NCBI GenBank assembly: GCA_035771175.1
Contig: CM069603.1
Span: 14,422,286-14,486,285, forward strand
Source of the DNA: Paratinospora sagittata
Lineage: Eukaryota; Streptophyta; Magnoliopsida; Ranunculales; Menispermaceae
Length of the DNA stretch: 64,000 nt
Reading direction: 5' to 3'
Shown here: positions 43,961 to 55,545 of the stretch, in pieces
How positions within the stretch are numbered: position 1 is the first letter of the stretch
Layout of the letters: each line of letters starts with the position of its first letter
Translations under genes and position numbers: made by a program
Notes under the pieces: generated by a model
Database searches by the model: none
Told to the model about the DNA's origin: nothing
The model's input: the letters and a program-made list of their open reading frames with translations, nothing else

Positions 43961-45170
43961 GGTCTACCTCTGGTTAGGGAATTCGATTTTGAAATCAATC
44001 TCATACCTGGGACCGGGACTATCTCAATCCCACCATACAGAATGTCAAATGTCGAGCTGGTCGAATTGGACAAACAACTAAAGGAATTAGAGAGTAATGG
44101 CTTCATCAGAAAGAGTTCATCACCCTAGGGCGCTCCAGTTCTGTTCGTTCGAAAAAAGGATGGTTCGTTACGACTTTGCATAGATTATCGCAAGCTCAAT
44201 AACGTCACCATTAAGAACAGATACCCGTTGCCCAGAATCGATGACTTGTTCGACCAACTTAGAGATGCCAAATACTTCTCTAAGATTGATTTACAATCTG
44301 GTTATCACCAACTCCGGATCCGAGAGTCAGACATTACCAAAATGAGATTCAGAACTCGGTACGGTCACTACAAGTTCATAGTCATGCTGTCCGGTCTTAG
44401 AAATGCACCTGCTGCGTTCATGGATTTGATGAACCGCATATTTAGGTTATACTTTGACCGATTTGTGGTGGTTTTTGTGGACGATATCTTGATATATTCT
44501 TCAACCGAGGAAGACCATAAGATACACCTGAGGATAGTCCTTCAAACCTTGAGAAGCCACCAGTTGTATGCAAAGTTGAGTAAGTGCAAATTTTGGGCGA
44601 AGCGAGTTCAATTCCTAGGCCATGTGGTTCCAGGCAATGGCATTGAGGTGGATCCTTCTAAGGTTGAAGTGGTTTTAAATTGGAAGCAGCCTACCACTGT
44701 TACTCAGATTAGGAGTTTTCTTGGTTTGGTTGGCTATTACAGACGTTTCATCAAGGACTTCTCAAAGATTGTTGAACCTATGACCAAGCTCACTCGGAAA
44801 GACGTGCGATTCATCTGGAACCCCGCCTGTGAAGCATCATTTCAGGAATTGAAGAAATGCCTCACGACGGCACCTATACTTATCATTCCAAGAAATTCAC
44901 TTGGATTTTTACTATACACCAACGCCTCTCTCCAAGGCTTAGGTGTCGTATTAATGCAAGAAGGCCAAGTTGTCGCATATGCCTCGAGGCAACTGAAGAT
45001 TCATGAAGGTAATTACCCAACACATGACTTGGAACTTGCAGTTGTCGTATTTGCACTGAAGTTATGGCGTCATTACCTATACGTTGAACGGTTTGAGGTC
45101 TTCTCGAATCACAAGAGTCTTAAGTACATCTACACTCAGACGATGGTTGGAATTCTTGAAAGATTATGAC
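43961..45170 (+). pseudogene. Tekay reverse transcriptase and RNase H
   Basis: RT blocks are in order: KELESNGFIRKSSSP, a stop in the usual SPWGAPV site (near 44127), [54 protein letters not shown], then intact [12 protein letters not shown] (near 44468-44500), [16 protein letters not shown] and [18 protein letters not shown] itself could be nearly intact after the one stop. RNase [18 protein letters not shown] has Asn for the first catalytic Asp, and [11 protein letters not shown] has Asn for another Asp; [20 protein letters not shown] is intact. Both substitutions fit G-to-A change. Confidence 0.93.
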
Positions 45171-46793
45171 TTTCAACTCTAGTACCATCCCGGTAAGGCC
45201 AATGTTGTGGCTGATGCCTTGAGTAGAAAATCTTATGTTTCTTGTGCTCTAAACTTCGAAATGGGGAAGTTGGCTACAGAGATGGAGAATTTTAACCTAC
45301 AACTGATCGAAGAGGGAGCAAGATCACGACTTTCTCAATTATCAGCCAACTCTGAGCTGGTTCGAAAGATTTCAACAGCTCAAGCCAACGACCCTATGTT
45401 AATGGAGAAACGAGAACTTTTACTCAGCGGACACACCTTTCTTATTCGTCGGTATCTGAAGACAGGGCCGTTTTCTATAAAAAACGTCTTTGTCTACCGA
45501 ACGATCCTGAGATTCGGAAAGAAGTGCTCACTGAAATGCATTGTTCGAGGTTCGCTATGCATCTTGGGGGTGACAAGATGTACAAGGATGTCAAGTGACA
45601 ATTCTGGTTTTCTGGAATGAAGAAGGCGATTGCAGACTTCGTTACTCGATGTCTCATTTGCCAACAAGTTAAGGCAGAATGAAGACTTCCCTCTGGACTT
45701 CTCCAACCGTTACCTATTGGAGAATGGAAGTGGGAGAACATCGCAATGGATTTTGTTACGGCCTTGCCTCAAAATAATAAAAGGCAAGATGCTATCTGGG
45801 TTATCATTGATAGACTTACAAAGTCTGCACACTTTTTGCCAATAAAGTTCACCGATAACCACGCCAAACTTGCCGAACTATATGAAAGAGAGATCGTACG
45901 CCTCCACGGCATACCACTCACGATCGTCTCTGATCGAGACCCTCGATTCACATCAAAGTTTTAGAAAAGCTTCTAGAGTAGAATGGGCTCTAAGATCACC
46001 ATGAGCACAACCTTTCACCCTCAGACTGATGGGCAGTTCGAGCGTCTTATCCAAATCTTGGAGGACATGTTACGGTGTTGCATTTTGGACTTTAATGACG
46101 GATGGGCAAAGTACTTCATTTAGCCGAGTTTGCATACAACAAAAGCTACCAAACTAGTATCGACATGGCACCGTACGAGGCTCTCAATGGTCGCCCTTGT
46201 AGATCTCCGGTATGCTGGTCAGATATGGCAGATCGACCGCAGTTGGGCCCTGAACTAGTTCAAGAGACTTCTGAGAAGATCATACTAGTAAAGGAACGAC
46301 TTCGTGTTGCACAAAGTCGACAGAAGAGCTATGCTGACAAGCGGAGGCAGCCTCTAGAATTTGATAAGGGGGACTTGGTTTTTCTAAAAGTTCAGCCCAC
46401 AAGAGGTGTCAAACGCTTTGGGATCAAAGTAAAGCTCTCCCCACGGTATATCGGTCCATTTCCGATCATTGAACGTATTGGCAAACTTGCTTATCGTCTG
46501 TCCTTTCCATCATCCATGTCTAAGGTTCATGACGTTTTTCACGTATCCATGCTTCGAAAGTATCATCCTGATCCTTCGCATATCATCCCTCTAATTGAGG
46601 TTCGGGTTGAGGAAGGAAATAGGTATCAGGAGAGAGCGATGCAGATTTTGGATAGAAAAACTCAAGAATTAAGGCGACGTAGCATAACACTTGTGAAGGT
46701 GCTCTGGATCACCACGGAATAGAGGAAGCAACATGGGAACTAGAAGCAACAATCAAACAGAAATACCCTCAATTGTTTTCTAGTAATAACTAA
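45171..46793 (+). pseudogene. Tekay integrase with C-terminal chromodomain-like tail
   Basis: YHPGKANVVADALSRKS links RNase H to integrase. The zinc domain (MHLGGDKMYKDVK, FVTRCLICQQVKA) carries stops and a frameshift near 45480-45690. The DDE core is recognisable: WENIAMDFVTALP (D), RLTKSAHFLPIK, TIVSDRDPRFTS (D), FHPQTDGQFERLIQILEDM (E). Then come LAEFAYNKSYQTSIDMAPYE, KSYADKRRQPLEF, GDLVFLKVQPTRGVKRFG and VHDVFHVSMLRKY. The end, QERAMQILDRKTQELRRRSI, VKVLW and EEATWELEATIKQKYPQLF, is the chromovirus tail thought to steer integration to heterochromatin. Ends at 46793. Confidence 0.92.
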
Positions 46794-46873
46794 TGATGTG
46801 ATACATTATACTATTTCACTTATCAATAAAATGATGAAACTTTGTTTATACATATCTGAATACATCGTTTCAC

Positions 46874-47030
46874 TTGAATAACAATGGATATGGTAATGCA
46901 CACACGCAGTGGCGTCCTTGGCGACCTATGGAAACTCCTCCAAGTTCAGAATCAGGTCACAACTACTTTGCATCACCAACTCCATCGCCACACAGACAGC
47001 GATCCTTATCGCCAGAGCGTGCATGGCTTC
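46874..47030 (+). other. Unexplained filler replacing the PPT and the 5' end of the Tekay 3' LTR
   Basis: The sequence codes in one open frame for NGYGNAHTQWRPWRPMETPP, SSESGHNYFASPTPSPHRQR, SLSPERAWLR and runs on into the LTR. It matches neither LTR start nor the known 3' end of such elements and is less AT-rich than its surroundings. A captured host exon or DNA-repair filler is possible; I cannot identify it. Confidence 0.45.
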
Positions 47031-48228
47031 GAGACTCTCTGTGCGGTGCAACGCGGTTCTGTCCGGGGGAAAGTGCCAGTTCTGAAAGAAGTTCTTATCT
47101 GAAGGTGGGGAATGAAACAAAGGTTTGCGTGTTCTATAACTTTTTTAAAAGTTTATATTCATTTATCATTATGTCTACCATTTATTTACACTGCATTATT
47201 GCGTATAATGTTTTATATTGTCGCACTTATGCTTGTATATTTGGAATTCATGTATTATATTGTTGCTATGTCGGATTAGTGGTCAATCTGGCTCAACCAG
47301 ACTCAGTCTTGTCTTCAGTAACTTTAAATAGTGAACGGGAGGCAGCATGCTGCTCTAGACGATGGGTATTTAAGTAGACCTCGTGTCTCACCTCTCAACT
47401 GGAGACTGATCTAGTTGGTCTTATTTGGAAGCTATCAGCTTATACAGTAATATTGAATGTCCTAACCTTGCATATAGTGATACCGTCCTTGATAAGGATC
47501 ACCAGACGTTGCCAAATCCTGTCAAAATGTTAAGTAAAGACCGGAGCAGTTCATACAGACCAATTCATGCATTGGCATCATACATATCACCACCTAGGGA
47601 CGTATGTGGTTTATGATTCATAGAATAGTTAGGAGCGATGCTCGCTATTCATTATATTTCTTTGGAGAGGGACGTACAATGAGAACCTGGCTATTCTCGG
47701 GGATATACATCTGTACGTGAATCCAGAGCATCGTTCCTGAGGAGGAACGTACAATGAGAACCCAGATATTTCCGGGGAGGGACATCTGTACGTGAACTCA
47801 AGCGATGTATAGTCATCAAACCATTACGAGACGGTGTCATGCATACATACATATTGAATGAATATGATGCTTTGATGTGTATTTAAGATATTTGAATATG
47901 AAGTTTGCTTTATTAATCGTTATATTCACGAACAATTTTACCCACTGAAAGTGTAGCTCACCCCGTTGTTATCCAATTTTTCAGAGGAGATTAGGGTGGA
48001 CTGGGTGCAGGTGCTTGGGCCCACATTTTGTACCCTGTGTATTATTCATTGGGGATTTTTGGGAGAATGTTCCCTTAACCATTTCGTGTACAAAATATTC
48101 TGAAATTAATGAAATCAGACTTGTACCTTAACTATGCTTCCGCGCACTCTGTTATTATCGTTATAATGCATTCGCACCCCGTCCGCGAGTGTCCCGCCGG
48201 TTTAGGCGCGTCCGGGTGGGGTGTGACA
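47031..48228 (+). repeat. Tekay 3' LTR, 5'-truncated
   Basis: 1,198 bp aligning with 37817-39013 of the 5' LTR from GAGACTCTCTGTGCGGTGC onwards. The U3 start, the CAGGCAGCTGCCTG palindrome and the TATA box are absent. The paired ACGTACA...TGTACGT units are present (47672-47718 and 47747-47793). Ends GGGTGTGACA. Confidence 0.92.
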
Positions 48229-48233
48229 ATCAT
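48229..48233. other. Target-site duplication, right (Tekay)
   Basis: ATCAT immediately after the 3' LTR; matches 37622-37626. Confidence 0.95.
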
Positions 48234-48579
48234 AGAGTTCTTCTAATCTAATCCAAACATCTTTAGATAAAGCACAAGAAGAAACTCTATCAATATCATT
48301 TTGGGAAAGGCATCTAAGTAATGTATTTCTAGCTAGAGTGTCAAGTCTAACTAACTATTTTTCTTTTCTGTCTCATTTCCTCTTTGGTTTGGAAACTTCA
48401 ACCCCATTTATGATTCTAATAGGCACAAATGGTCCATTTACAATAATATTCCACATATCACGTGATTGGGCTTTAAGTAATGCAATCATTTTTCTCCTCC
48501 AATATATGAAATTTTGGTCATTAAGCATAGGTGGAGTCAATAGGTTATCACCTAAGTCAAATTCTATGGTATTGGTCAT
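48234..48579 (-). pseudogene. Copia gag, N-terminal part (minus-strand element)
   Basis: It starts at 48579 with MTNTIEFDLGDNLLTPPML, then NDQNFIYWRRKMIALLKAQ and MWNIIVNGPFVP. This is the standard N-terminus of SIRE-like Gag, about 47 bp downstream of the PBS. A stop occurs after SKPKRK, and the trace continues in other frames to WIRLEELYD at the Tekay insertion point. Across the removed insertion it runs into the fragment ending at 37055, but about 150-200 residues usual in this Gag are missing, so the element had a deletion before Tekay arrived. Confidence 0.85.
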
Positions 48580-48625
48580 TTTAATCTTAGGCTCAAGGAT
48601 GTTAAGCCTTAAATCATAAGCAACC

Positions 48626-48637
48626 GCTCTGATACCA
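48626..48637 (-). promoter_or_regulatory. tRNA-iMet primer binding site (minus-strand copia)
   Basis: Minus-strand TGGTATCAGAGC, perfect, two bases after the LTR end. It establishes that 48640-50859 is the 5' LTR of the minus-strand element. Confidence 0.95.
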
Positions 48638-48639
48638 CT

Positions 48640-50859
48640 TGTTGGCACGGTATTATAGTCCAAGAGGGGGGTGAATTGGACTTGGCTGATTTTCACGTTA
48701 CCTTTCTTTTAATATAATTAAACAAATAAAGTGCGCAGTAGGTAACAATCAAAATAAACAAATGCAGGAAAAATAAATGGACACATAGATTTAAAGTGGT
48801 TCGGTTCTCTTTAAACCTACGTCCACTACCCAATCACCACGATAAGGATTTTCCAATACACTATGGGCTAGTCAACTAACGGGCGTGACTAGAAGTCGTT
48901 TACAAAAGCCAACACAAAGGCTTGGCTCAAAGCCTTACGCTAACCAACATAGGAACTTGGTTAGAAAGCCACACACGCTAACCTACATAAGGGCTTGGTT
49001 GGAAAGCCACACTCTAGCCTACACAAGGGCTTCGCTAAAAAGTCACACTGTAACCAACTTACGGGCGTAATTACGAGCCATACAACATATGGTATGTTTC
49101 CCAATTGACAAACACGTCAACTATACATCAAGATTACAAATGATAGAGAGAAGTATTTTACAACACTCTCAACAATATTAAGCTTACAATCTTGATGAGT
49201 AAACGCAATTATTCCAACCACAATGATTTAAATGATGCGATGTATTAAAATAGTTTTTCTCAAATATGCAATTGATTCAAGTATATGTGATATGAAATCA
49301 TGAATCGAATATGCACATGTATCTAGATATTGATTCTAACAATGATATGCGTAAGGCACAAAAATCAATATATAATGATGATCAAAACTTGATGATTCTA
49401 AAAGTGTAAATGATTAAGATCAAGAATCAAACAAACCAAGTATTAATCTATGAAATTGATTCAATACAGTATAACTTTAACACACGAATCGATACCACAA
49501 GATATTTATGAAACTACTAAACAAGATACTATGATATGACGATCAGAATGGGGTTTCACAAACAATACTCAAAATGAAATTAGTTTTCAAGATGTTAACT
49601 TAAGCACAAAATTGATTTGCTCAAACCAAAATCACAAGAATCCAGATATAGAAAATATACCCCACTTAAGTAAGGTTGAAGCTCTGAGATTTTTCAAGTG
49701 TGATGTTGGATGAGAGATAACATGTTCAAGAATGATTAAGACACAACAAGATGTGTAGATAACACTCAAAAACATCTCCAACACTTGCTCAATGGAAACA
49801 CACAAGTTTCTCAAAGTTTTGAAGGATTTGGAGAACTATACGGGAGTATGAATCAAATGAACAAATGTAGGTGAACTTTTTCTTTGAAAGAGGCTTAAAA
49901 TCACTCAAGAACTTGTTTGGGACTTGTAGAAGTGCCAAGATGAAAAACACACAAGTTCTATAGTTTTTGCAAAAGTTGCTCTTCAAATGAGCAAGTGTGG
50001 TATTTATAGAAAAACACCAATCTAAGGCACAGGAATGTGTTCCTCGAAGAAGGAGCGCATTTCTACTTTCAAATCCAAAAAATCTCAGATTTCCTTCTAA
50101 TTAAGGAGCGCGTTCCTTATATGAGGAGTCGTTTCTTACTGTGTCTGTTGGGCATAGGAGCGAGGTCCTTCATCAAGAACCACTGATTCTATGAACTTTC
50201 TTATTTTTTCCTTGACAACAGGAGCACATTCCTACTTGAAGGAGCATGTTCCTACTTGAAGGAGCACGATCATTATGAGTTTAGGACTTTTTCAAATACA
50301 TAGACTAACTTTTAAAAACACGTTTTGACAAGATTGAAGTATAATTAACAGAACTAAATACGTGTAAATCAATCAACTAAGCATATGATTGAGACATTCA
50401 ATACAATACATGTAAAACGATAAAATCATGCAAAGTTGGTAAAATGAATGGATATTAATCACGGATAAAATATGCATGATAAACAATTTTTGACAATGTG
50501 ATCGCATAATTATCATACTAATGTCTGTGCATGCATGATCAATAATAGAACAATGTATATGTATGAGTATGATAAACTATATGCATGATTTTCGAAAAGA
50601 TGCAAATCATATTATGGTTGGAACATGTAAATGTTACTTTACAGCACTAAGATTTTAAATAAGAACTAGAAATATTAAGCTCTTAAATCTTCATGCAATG
50701 TTGTTCCATCCACAGGCTTTTACGGTATAGTTGAATCCATTTGATATAGCTAGTTAGCACTGAAACAACTAAGTCAAAGACATTAGTACCGTGATTATGT
50801 TGTTTGTAAGCATCAAAACGCTTAGAACAATACTAAGTGGACAACCACTTAGATCAACA
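48640..50859 (-). mobile_element. Copia LTR-A copy 4: 5' LTR of minus-strand element
   Basis: Minus-strand TGTTGATCTAAGTGG (50859) to CCGTGCCAACA (48640), 2,220 bp. About eight AAGGAGCGCGTTCCTT-type boxes (50033-50280), a TATA box at plus 50001-50008, four GGCTTGGTTAG...AAGCC mini-repeats (48905-49070) and the AGTGG...CCGAACCACT region near 48795-48835. Confidence 0.92.
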
Positions 50860-51240
50860 CTTCTCACTTCAATTGCTCAAGTATCCAAGAAGATGACTAG
50901 CATACAGAACAAGGTCTCATTTCTATCTTCTACATTTTGGATCTTTCATTCACTGTCAGAGGAACAGCTGATAGAATTGAAGGAATTGTAGCCTTCATTG
51001 AGGAGACCTTTAAGCTAATCTCAAGTAGACTTCATTCCTCAATTTGGTTTGTTATTACCCATATGAGGAGATTCAACTTGCTATATGAGTTTTTTAAAAA
51101 GAAAGGAGTGCATGTTTCAAGAGCTTCATTGGCACCAAAGTTCACAAGTCCCAGATTTCCTAGAGAACAATCCGATATGTCTGAAAGGTTGTTTTATGAC
51201 CATTTTGAACTAGCTTATAGCAATACAGGAACTCTTTAAG
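50860..51240 (+). pseudogene. Probable 3' continuation of the envelope-position ORF
   Basis: Immediately outside the minus-strand element, on the plus strand: TSIAQVSKKMTSIQNKVSFL, then after a frameshift DRIEGIVAFIEETFKLI, WFVITHMRRFNLLYEFFKKK, LAPKFTSPRFPREQSDMSER and a stop at 51238. Coiled-coil-like content and strand agree with its being the tail of the ORF that breaks off at 31947. No identity beyond that; the join is inferred from position. Confidence 0.5.
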
Positions 51241-51676
51241 ACTAAAGTCATCCAGACCATGCTTCATCCACATAGACAAGCAACTAACCAACAACCCCCA
51301 AACCCAAGGACACAACTAGGTGGGCGCAACTTCCAGTTTCACCAAAACATGTCTTTATTAAGAGCAATCTCCCTGCGATGACGCGGAGAGCAAGCTTTTT
51401 CATTCACTTTAGGAGCCTTAAGGTTAACAGACAAAGGAACTCCAAACTCATGAAATACCATGTAAACATCCTCTGCGGTCACGAAGGAAGCATACTCCCG
51501 CACGACAAAGGTTGGCCTAGAAATCACCTCACCCTGCACCTCATATTCACACCATCATCTCCCAAATCCCCTCCTCTGTGAAAAGAATCAGAGGCATATG
51601 ACATGTCCTCGCTAAGAGAGGTGTCGCTAGAATGATAACTAAAAAAAGAGGACTACGTCGAACTACTGAGATATTA
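51241..51676 (-). other. Unclassified coding-like remnant
   Basis: On the minus strand a Ser/Asp-rich start (YHSSDTSLSEDMSYASDSF, near 51640-51585) leads into FVVREYASFVTAEDVYMVFH, EFGVPLSVNLKAPKVNEKAC and SPRHRREIALNKDMFW, to about 51339, then a PPSCVLG-like reading near 51290. I do not recognise the family; it could be the N-terminal part of a retroelement ORF. Moderate GC content sets it apart from both flanks. Confidence 0.4.
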
Positions 51677-52578
51677 TGTCACGACCCACGACCAGTGACG
51701 TCATGACCGGCATGAAACCATAGGGTATATCCTCCCTCAATACACCCGGCGTCCCGTCAACTTAATTTAAACAACCTAATAAACACATAATCCCACATCA
51801 CAATACTATCCAAACAACATGATATAATTACATCTCCAAAAATGAAAAATATAAAATTCCATAAGTCCAAAATATACAAATCATACCTAACCATAAATAC
51901 ATCCCATCTATGTGTTAAGTATATACAATAGGTGTTAGTTAGTACATATTTAACAAAATACTAAGAAATGTACTAAACACCTACGTCACCAAAAGTCAGG
52001 AAGCTCAATGCAGCTAAGCCTTTCCTTTCCCCTTCCTATCAAAACCTGAAATGATAAGAATGATGTGTGAGCTACAACAAGCTCAGTGAATTATTTCTAC
52101 AAGTGGCAATATACATGCATTTAGATAAAACATGGAAAAAGCTCATCAAAGCAATTTAAATAACATGGTGATATACAAGATCATATACATGCTAAACATA
52201 ATGCATCATGTCAATATTCAAGACAATGCATTTTATTTTCTAAACATGTAATATGCAATCCTAGACACCTCCTGAGTAAGAAGAAATCAAGAGCATGAGC
52301 GTGTGACACCCAACGCTCGATTGAACTTCCATATTCTATTAGGATTTGTGGGATTGTACGAACCATAGGATCCGCCCACCAAGACAAGTACCATGCCTAG
52401 GTGAATCTTAACATACACAATCCATAAAAATCTTCTGTCAGGTCCACAATTAGCGATTACCATCTAACCCAATGGAATTCCCTAGAATTTCATACTAGGA
52501 GATCCACCCAATTGCTAACCCTATTAGACTATGCTCAAATTCATTTCATGAATTATTAAAACATGCATAATACATACA

Positions 52579-52635
<57 letters not shown>

Positions 52636-54442
52636 CAATTCAAATACTTTATATAATACAATGCAACATATAGAAACCAAATGTAAAAAAACACTCACGA
52701 TTGATTGGCTAGACTTAGTCAATCCAAATCCAACTAAGACTAGGCACTTCAACCTCAATTGGCACAATTGGAGATAATTGGATCAATCACAAATGCTGCA
52801 TATCCATAGGTTCATTCATCATTAAAATCAATCCAATTACATGCCTATTAACCATGATTAAACCCCAATTCAATAGCCAATTTTAGACTCTAAAATGATT
52901 GCACCTATGAGCTACCCATGTAACTCAATTAAACCATTTTACATCTAATTAAACTCATTTAACCCAAAAGAATGCATAAGGTTGATTCTCATGATCCAAC
53001 CATCGTAATACAATGTATTCAATCATAATTTGGGTCAATTAGACTAATCCCCATGTCAATTTAATTAATTGACTTAGTCTAGGCCAAAAGCCCCAAATTT
53101 AGGCAAAGTCTCAAATCATGGCCTTAGACAAATTTGCATTACACCTAGGCTTTCCAACATGCAAAATCCGTAATTTAAACCATCATTCATGTACAATGGC
53201 CCATTTAATCAACATAGTTGACATACATGTCAAATGGAAACCTATAGGTCACATTTCTAGAGTTAGGGTCAAATACATGGCTTCACATTTAAACACCTTT
53301 AATAATGGAACTAGAAACATTAATTACACTCATAATTCAAGGCCCTGTTCGGATGTAAAAAACTACTAAACAAAGTATCTAATAACTAAATTAACCGTTC
53401 AGATTCAATAATATCAAGAGACAAACCTTCTGTCCAAAAAGAGATATGCCTCTTTGATTAAGACAGCTCTAATTGGACGGTTTCTCCCCTCCTGTTAAAC
53501 ATACTTGAACTCAGACAATTATATCGCAATTAATACTCCACTAGTCAACATCTTAACCATTCATAATCCAAAAAGTTCCGTTTTAAACCATCTGATGAAG
53601 TATCACACCCATCCAACGGTAGATTTAGGAGATCCAGCAGTTTGATACAAATTGTGTGAGAAATTCAGATTTTCCAACAAGTTGTATTTGGAAGGTTATA
53701 ACTCTTAACATCCGACTCCGATCACGATCACCACTGACCATAATGGAGAGATATCCAAGATGAATAATCTGACCAATTTTAAGCTTGATCCAACCATGGA
53801 TGAAAGAGATATAGCCTCTAATGCTAAATGCTGCAAGGAAGCTTTCTTCTCTCCTTCCTCTCCTTTTTTTTTTTTTTTTTTGCCCTTTCTCTCAACCTTA
53901 CTCTCTCAAAAACGTCCCCCAAGGAAGAAAATGAGAGATTGAGGCACATGTTACACCCACATGCACCCATTTTGCCAAGTGTTTGCTCAAGGGCTCATTT
54001 GTTAGCCACATGGCCTTTACCCAATCACAACCTCACATGTGAGTTGTTAACCAATCCATTGATTCCAACAATTCCATCATCACATGTGAGTTGTTAATCA
54101 ATCCACTAATTCCAACAATTCCATCATTTTTTCATTTATTTAATCAATACATGCCTATTTCAAATCAAGGTCCAATTGGCCCCATTAAACAACTAATAAC
54201 ACATACATTAATATTAATATGTCACTATTAATATATTACTTTTAGTGATGTGTATTATTATCACTATCAATGTCATTAGCACATAAATGACAATATTAAT
54301 AATGATAATTCTCTAAAATAGCATGCATTTGTCAGATCATCATCTAAGTAATAAATAAAAATCATACATTATATATATATATATGATCAAAATACAAGTA
54401 TAATACACATTAAATATTTACATAAGCATCTAGAGTTGGGCA
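51677..54442 (-). mobile_element. LTR-D copy 3 (inverted)
   Basis: Minus-strand TGCCCAACTCTAGATG to GGGTCGTGACA, about 2.77 kb, aligning with copies 1 and 2 (shared ATCTACCGTTGGATGG, GAGCTGTCTTAATCAAAGAG and CAGCAGGAG blocks near 53430-53640). It contains a (CA)n(TA)n microsatellite at 52575-52635, a poly-T run at 53865-53881 and a short tandem 'CACATGTGAGTTGTTAA' repeat near 54031-54097. Confidence 0.8.
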
Positions 54443-55545
54443 ATCTACGTCACTGTAACGTCATTTTACATATTAGCTATCCAACGTATAAGGCTAAGAA
54501 AAACCAATCGCCTGGGGCACTCATGTTTCCCACCTAAGCTGACAAACAAAGTAAAGCATCTAACATGCGCTTAAATGCACCCAACCATCTTACTCAATAT
54601 CCGACGGGCGAAACAACACAACACGACGCAAACAACAAACTAAACTCGAAGGAACTCGCGCAAGCTCTAATTCAAGGAACGAAAAAGAACGAAAGGAAGA
54701 GAAAAACTAACCTCTATGCCAAACCCAAGACAAGCAAGAAGATGAGCATGAACCCCAAAACCATGAAATGCAACTTCACCCCCTATATATAAGCAAAGGC
54801 AGGGGTTCACTTAACTAAACAACTACTAAAATACCAAGTGAAACGGCTCAAATGGCGAGCGAACCGACACACAAGATCTCAGTTCACTCACCGGGGCTTA
54901 CTATTACACCCAAAACTAGACGAATAAGAAAGCAAATATGAACTAAACGAAAAGACCATAAGTTAGACTAAAATTGGGAAAAAGTCCAGTCAAAATTTTT
55001 GCTCACAAGCCGAGACCAAGTACACCAAACCGCGCCCAAAGACACACATTGGCCTTGGCCATGACTGAGGCACTCCTTTCGACCATGCCCGAGGACAATC
55101 CCCCACCCCGGCCGAGGGTACATCCCGAATCCTGATCAAAAAACTAAATCCCACACATTGATCGTAATTCGAACAACGCACATAACAGATCTTGAGACAT
55201 CGAACCACGAACCAAATTCCAATGATGAAAGGCATAAATCGCTCCCACCGATGGAGCAATGTATTAAATGCCCAAACCATCCCCCTCAACTATAAAAAGG
55301 GGGCTCATTCTCCAAAGCAGGGATGCTTTGAAACCCGAAATTATTTGTTTACTATTATATTGTGACTTCATTGTTTGACTTAGACATCAGAGTGTTTTCG
55401 ATGACCACGAGTCACCACCCTTGCAGGTCCAGAGCACAGCAATTTTGGTGCAGAGTTTCAGAGGATCAAACAATTTTCAAACTTTGTCAACCAGCATCGA
55501 CTAGCGGTCCAACGCGAGAGATTTTTGGCTGAAACAGTATAAGTG
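54443..55545 (+). mobile_element. Tat/Retand-like LTR remnant
   Basis: The segment is GC-richer than its surroundings. CTATAAAAAGGGGG (near 55291) followed by the GACTTAGACATCAGAGTGTT and ACCACCCTTGCAGGTCC-like blocks (55378-55430) is the promoter/U5 arrangement I associate with Tat-lineage LTRs. The boundaries are uncertain and there is no coding part next to it. Confidence 0.5.

Larger units (their letters stand above)
37627..48228 (+). mobile_element. Tekay-type chromovirus, 10.6 kb, inserted in copia gag
   Basis: Complete outline: 5' LTR (37627-39013), PBS, AT-rich leader, extra upstream ORF, hairpin region, gag-pol and 3' LTR (47031-48228, missing its first 190 bp). It is bounded by a perfect 5-bp duplication ATCAT. 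The integrase tail (HDVFHVSMLRKYHPDPSHII, QERAMQILDR) and the TGTAATACCCC/GGGTGTGACA-type LTR ends are typical of Tekay/Del chromoviruses. LTR similarity looks about 94% by eye, so it is fairly young within this nest. Multiple stops make it inactive. Confidence 0.9.

Noticed and set aside
48885..49070. Short repetitive ORF with repeated KPHTLTY-like peptides
   Set aside because: Produced by the GGCTT...AAGCC mini-repeats of the LTR-A U5 on the opposite strand.
52575..52635. (CA)n(TA)n tract as a regulatory element
   Set aside because: A plain microsatellite within LTR-D copy 3 with no matching tract in the other copies.
54565..54792. Lys/Asn-rich plus-strand ORF before the Tat-like LTR promoter
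   Set aside because: Low-complexity, no start context or homology, and probably U3 sequence of the LTR.
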